NCBI GenBank assembly: GCA_902797405.1 | Contig: CADBSP010000154.1 | Span: forward strand, 1-7,915 | Direction of reading: 5' to 3' | Length of the DNA stretch: 7,915 nt | Source: an uncultured Eubacteriales bacterium | GTDB taxonomy: Bacteria > Bacillota > Clostridia > Peptostreptococcales > Anaerovoracaceae | Shown here: positions 6,671-7,915 of the stretch, one piece after another | How positions within the stretch are numbered: the first letter of the stretch is position 1 | Layout: every line of letters starts with the position of its first letter | Translations under genes and position numbers: made by a program | Notes under the pieces: generated by a model | What the model saw: the letters and a program-made list of their open reading frames with translations, nothing else | The model's database searches: none | What the model was told of the DNA's origin: nothing

Positions 6671-7672
6671 TTATCTCTTTGCTCTCAAAATCATTTTGAT
6701 TATTTCTTTGTATGCTGCGAATACCACTCCGGCTATAGGCCAAACAATCCATGTTGTCTGCCAATCCATGGTTATAAAGCTCCAAGCGAGGTATATGGCG
6801 ACTGCGATTGCCCAATAGATGCCATCCCATTTAGATGCTCTCTTATTAAATCTTGTATAGTCTCCATCCTCCAGCAGCTTGTTGTAGCCGTTATTAATCA
6901 TGGATGTCTGAACCAGAAGCTTTACTCCAATTCCTATCAAGGTAAGCAGCAGAGCCACTCCATATATAACCAAGGAGCCACCCATTTTAGCGGTTGTGTA
7001 ACCGCTAATCGAAGTTATGAACAATGGAATTGCAGCCAGTATGCAAAGCACCACTCCTATAACCATCATCCTGGTGTGCGTCCCCGCATATTTGGAACGC
7101 TTCTCCTTTGCCATGCCACTAACACCATAGTCAGTGTCGATATTCTTTTCGTTAAGGTACTCAAAGGTCTTCCCTTTCATTCCCAGAACGATGAAAATGG
7201 TAACAGCACAAGCTATTAAGGAAAGAAGAATTATTATCCCCACCATAGTTGCGGTATATTCCGAGAAAGGAAGCTTCCCCGCACCTGATAAACCAAGAAG
7301 CACGAGTAAAGGTACCGCAGAGATGATACACACCATTACTCCTGCAGATATAGGCCCTGCAGCCCTTTCGTTATATTCCAAAAACTTATTGGCGTCCTCC
7401 ATAGTTACCTTTACAGGAACATCCTCTTCCAGAGAAAAGTCTGTATATACAGCAGTAGTCAAAGCAGTTTCCTCAATTTCATCTTTAAGGAGATAATCCG
7501 TTGTCACACCAAACAGTTCTGCAAGCTGCACAATCTTCTTCATATCAGGAATCGCCTGAGCTCCTTCCCATTTTGATACAGATTGTCTTGACACCCCGAG
7601 CTTATCTGCAAGTTCCTCCTGGGACCATCCATTCTTTTTTCTGTTTTCGATAATTTTGTCTGCAAGTATCAT
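6671..7672 (-). CDS. XRE-family DNA-binding regulator with a C-terminal six-helix membrane domain
   Basis: This 333-residue protein starts with a classic XRE helix-turn-helix (about 4-60; SQEELADKLGVSRQSVSKWE at 17-36 spans the recognition helices). A polar linker (62-105) and about six membrane segments follow (near 106-128, 140-164, 200-222, 231-255, 283-301, 306-321), ending in a basic tail. Membrane-tethered XRE proteins of this kind are common in Clostridia beside ABC exporters, and are thought to sense the membrane or an exported compound while bound to DNA. An upstream ATG at 7705 would add 11 residues (MHIASPIRRKK), but 7672 is chosen because GGAGG sits 6 nt before it and the HTH starts at once. 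The gene has its own terminator and precedes the exporter operon on the same strand. Control of that operon is plausible inference. Target and signal are unknown. Confidence 0.88.
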   Translation of the reverse strand: MILADKIIENRKKNGWSQEELADKLGVSRQSVSKWEGAQAIPDMKKIVQLAELFGVTTDYLLKDEIEETALTTAVYTDFSLEEDVPVKVTMEDANKFLEYNERAAGPISAGVMVCIISAVPLLVLLGLSGAGKLPFSEYTATMVGIIILLSLIACAVTIFIVLGMKGKTFEYLNEKNIDTDYGVSGMAKEKRSKYAGTHTRMMVIGVVLCILAAIPLFITSISGYTTAKMGGSLVIYGVALLLTLIGIGVKLLVQTSMINNGYNKLLEDGDYTRFNKRASKWDGIYWAIAVAIYLAWSFITMDWQTTWIVWPIAGVVFAAYKEIIKMILRAKR

Positions 7673-7677
7673 TTTCT

Positions 7678-7685
7678 TCCTCCTT
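7678..7685 (-). promoter_or_regulatory. Ribosome binding site fixing the regulator's start
   Basis: AAGGAGGA on the minus strand is a near-perfect Shine-Dalgarno sequence, with GGAGG 6 nt before the ATG at 7672. It lies inside the extra codons that a start at 7705 would require, which argues against that longer form. Confidence 0.85.
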
Positions 7686-7769
7686 ATTGGTGATGCAATG
7701 TGCACTCATTTCTTTTTTACAAGCAAATTGTATGATTTTATTGAGTTGCACACCACCAATCAGGCTTTT

Positions 7770-7797
7770 CAATTTGTCAACCAGCGGTTGCAATTTG
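7770..7797. promoter_or_regulatory. Operator-like dyad between direct repeats upstream of the XRE gene
   Basis: CAATTTG occurs at 7770-7776 and 7791-7797, 21 bp apart (two helical turns). Between them is a perfect inverted repeat CAACC-AGC-GGTTG (7778-7790). A third, inverted copy, CAAATTG, lies at 7724-7730. This suits autoregulation by the XRE protein. No good promoter was found beside it: a minus-strand TACAAT (plus 7727-7732) has only a weak -35 (TGGTGT) 17 bases away. Confidence 0.3.
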
Positions 7798-7832
7798 GCA
7801 TTTTTCAGTCTTTCGCCTACGCAAACTTGAAT

Positions 7833-7915
7833 TTATTCCGCTCCGTCTAACGATATAATCAGTTTATTACAGTCTTTACAATAGTTAGACAACACAGGGT
7901 CTGCAATGATTGCAC
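7833..7915 (-). CDS. Partial CDS: C-terminal end of a probable small zinc-ribbon protein
   Basis: The last 26 codons of a minus-strand frame run in from the right edge and stop at TAA (7833-7835). They end NYCKDCNKLIISLDGAE. The CxxC knuckle followed by a Lys-hydrophobic strand is typical of the second half of a zinc ribbon, as at the C-terminus of small Clostridial proteins that begin with CPYC (DUF6487-like). The gene lies 160 nt upstream of the XRE gene on the same strand. Its start is outside the window, so neither length nor the first cysteine pair can be checked. The same frame stays open for 76 more codons after the TAA. The call rests mainly on the cysteine pattern and could be a chance reading frame. 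Confidence 0.45.
   Translation of the reverse strand, partial: AIIADPVLSNYCKDCNKLIISLDGAE

Noticed and set aside
7775..7780. Minus-strand TTGACA as a -35 box for the XRE gene
   Set aside because: At a 16-18 base spacing the -10 position reads GGTGGT or similar, which is not a usable -10 box.
7656..7850. Plus-strand 64-codon open frame at the right end
   Set aside because: It is antisense to the XRE start and its strong RBS, has no ribosome site of its own, and is a typical mirror frame.
7845..7890. GTCTAAC...GTTAGAC inverted repeat and a plus-strand TATAAT (7854-7859)
   Set aside because: Both fall within the probable zinc-ribbon coding end, the arms are 32 bases apart, and the TATAAT lacks a matching -35; chance is sufficient.
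7902..7914. Perfect 13-bp palindrome TGCAAT-G-ATTGCA at the right edge
   Set aside because: It lies inside the partial coding frame at the window edge with no visible context.
1..7915. Insertion sequences, CRISPR arrays, tRNA or rRNA genes, riboswitches
   Set aside because: No terminal inverted repeats with a transposase, no regularly spaced repeats, and no cloverleaf or conserved RNA core was seen on either strand.

Overview
The window looks like chromosomal DNA from a low-to-moderate GC Gram-positive anaerobe of the Clostridia (Lachnospiraceae/Eubacteriales-like). The evidence is AGGAGG-type ribosome binding sites, a wall-anchored protein with an LPXTG-like tail, a heterodimeric exporter pair with the Firmicutes-type split of ATP sites, and an XRE regulator fused to a membrane domain. 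No phage, transposase, CRISPR or RNA gene was recognised.

Layout. Positions 1-229 hold the promoter region of a plus-strand gene (230-2308) for a secreted, sortase-anchored 5'-nucleotidase-family ecto-enzyme. It ends in a hairpin cluster and a strong intrinsic terminator (2393-2430). Everything from there to the right edge runs on the minus strand. Reading from the right edge leftwards: the C-terminal end of a probable zinc-ribbon protein (7833-7915), a membrane-bound XRE-type regulator (6671-7672) with its own terminator, a promoter, a 25-codon scrap of a glyoxalase I gene (6496-6573), two overlapping ABC exporter half-transporter genes (4644-6491 and 2831-4657), a collapsed SAM-methyltransferase gene (2705-2804), and a short region (2421-2640) with two small ORFs or another decayed gene. 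A minus-strand hairpin-T8 terminator (2369-2389) closes this convergent arrangement.

Working together. The two ABC proteins should form one heterodimeric exporter. The first has an Asp in place of the Walker B catalytic Glu, and the second has a damaged signature motif (LSTGE). These defects fall in the same composite ATP site, leaving one consensus site. The neighbouring XRE-membrane protein is a plausible regulator of the exporter, but nothing in the sequence proves this.

The main unexpected feature is gene decay hidden in the 'intergenic' gaps around the exporter operon. A glyoxalase C-terminus ends 4 nt before the first ABC start codon. A methyltransferase reduced to its first ~14 and last ~18 codons lies directly after the second ABC gene. 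A third possible remnant follows. I see no convincing new biological system; the exporter operon appears to be the intact survivor of a larger gene cluster.
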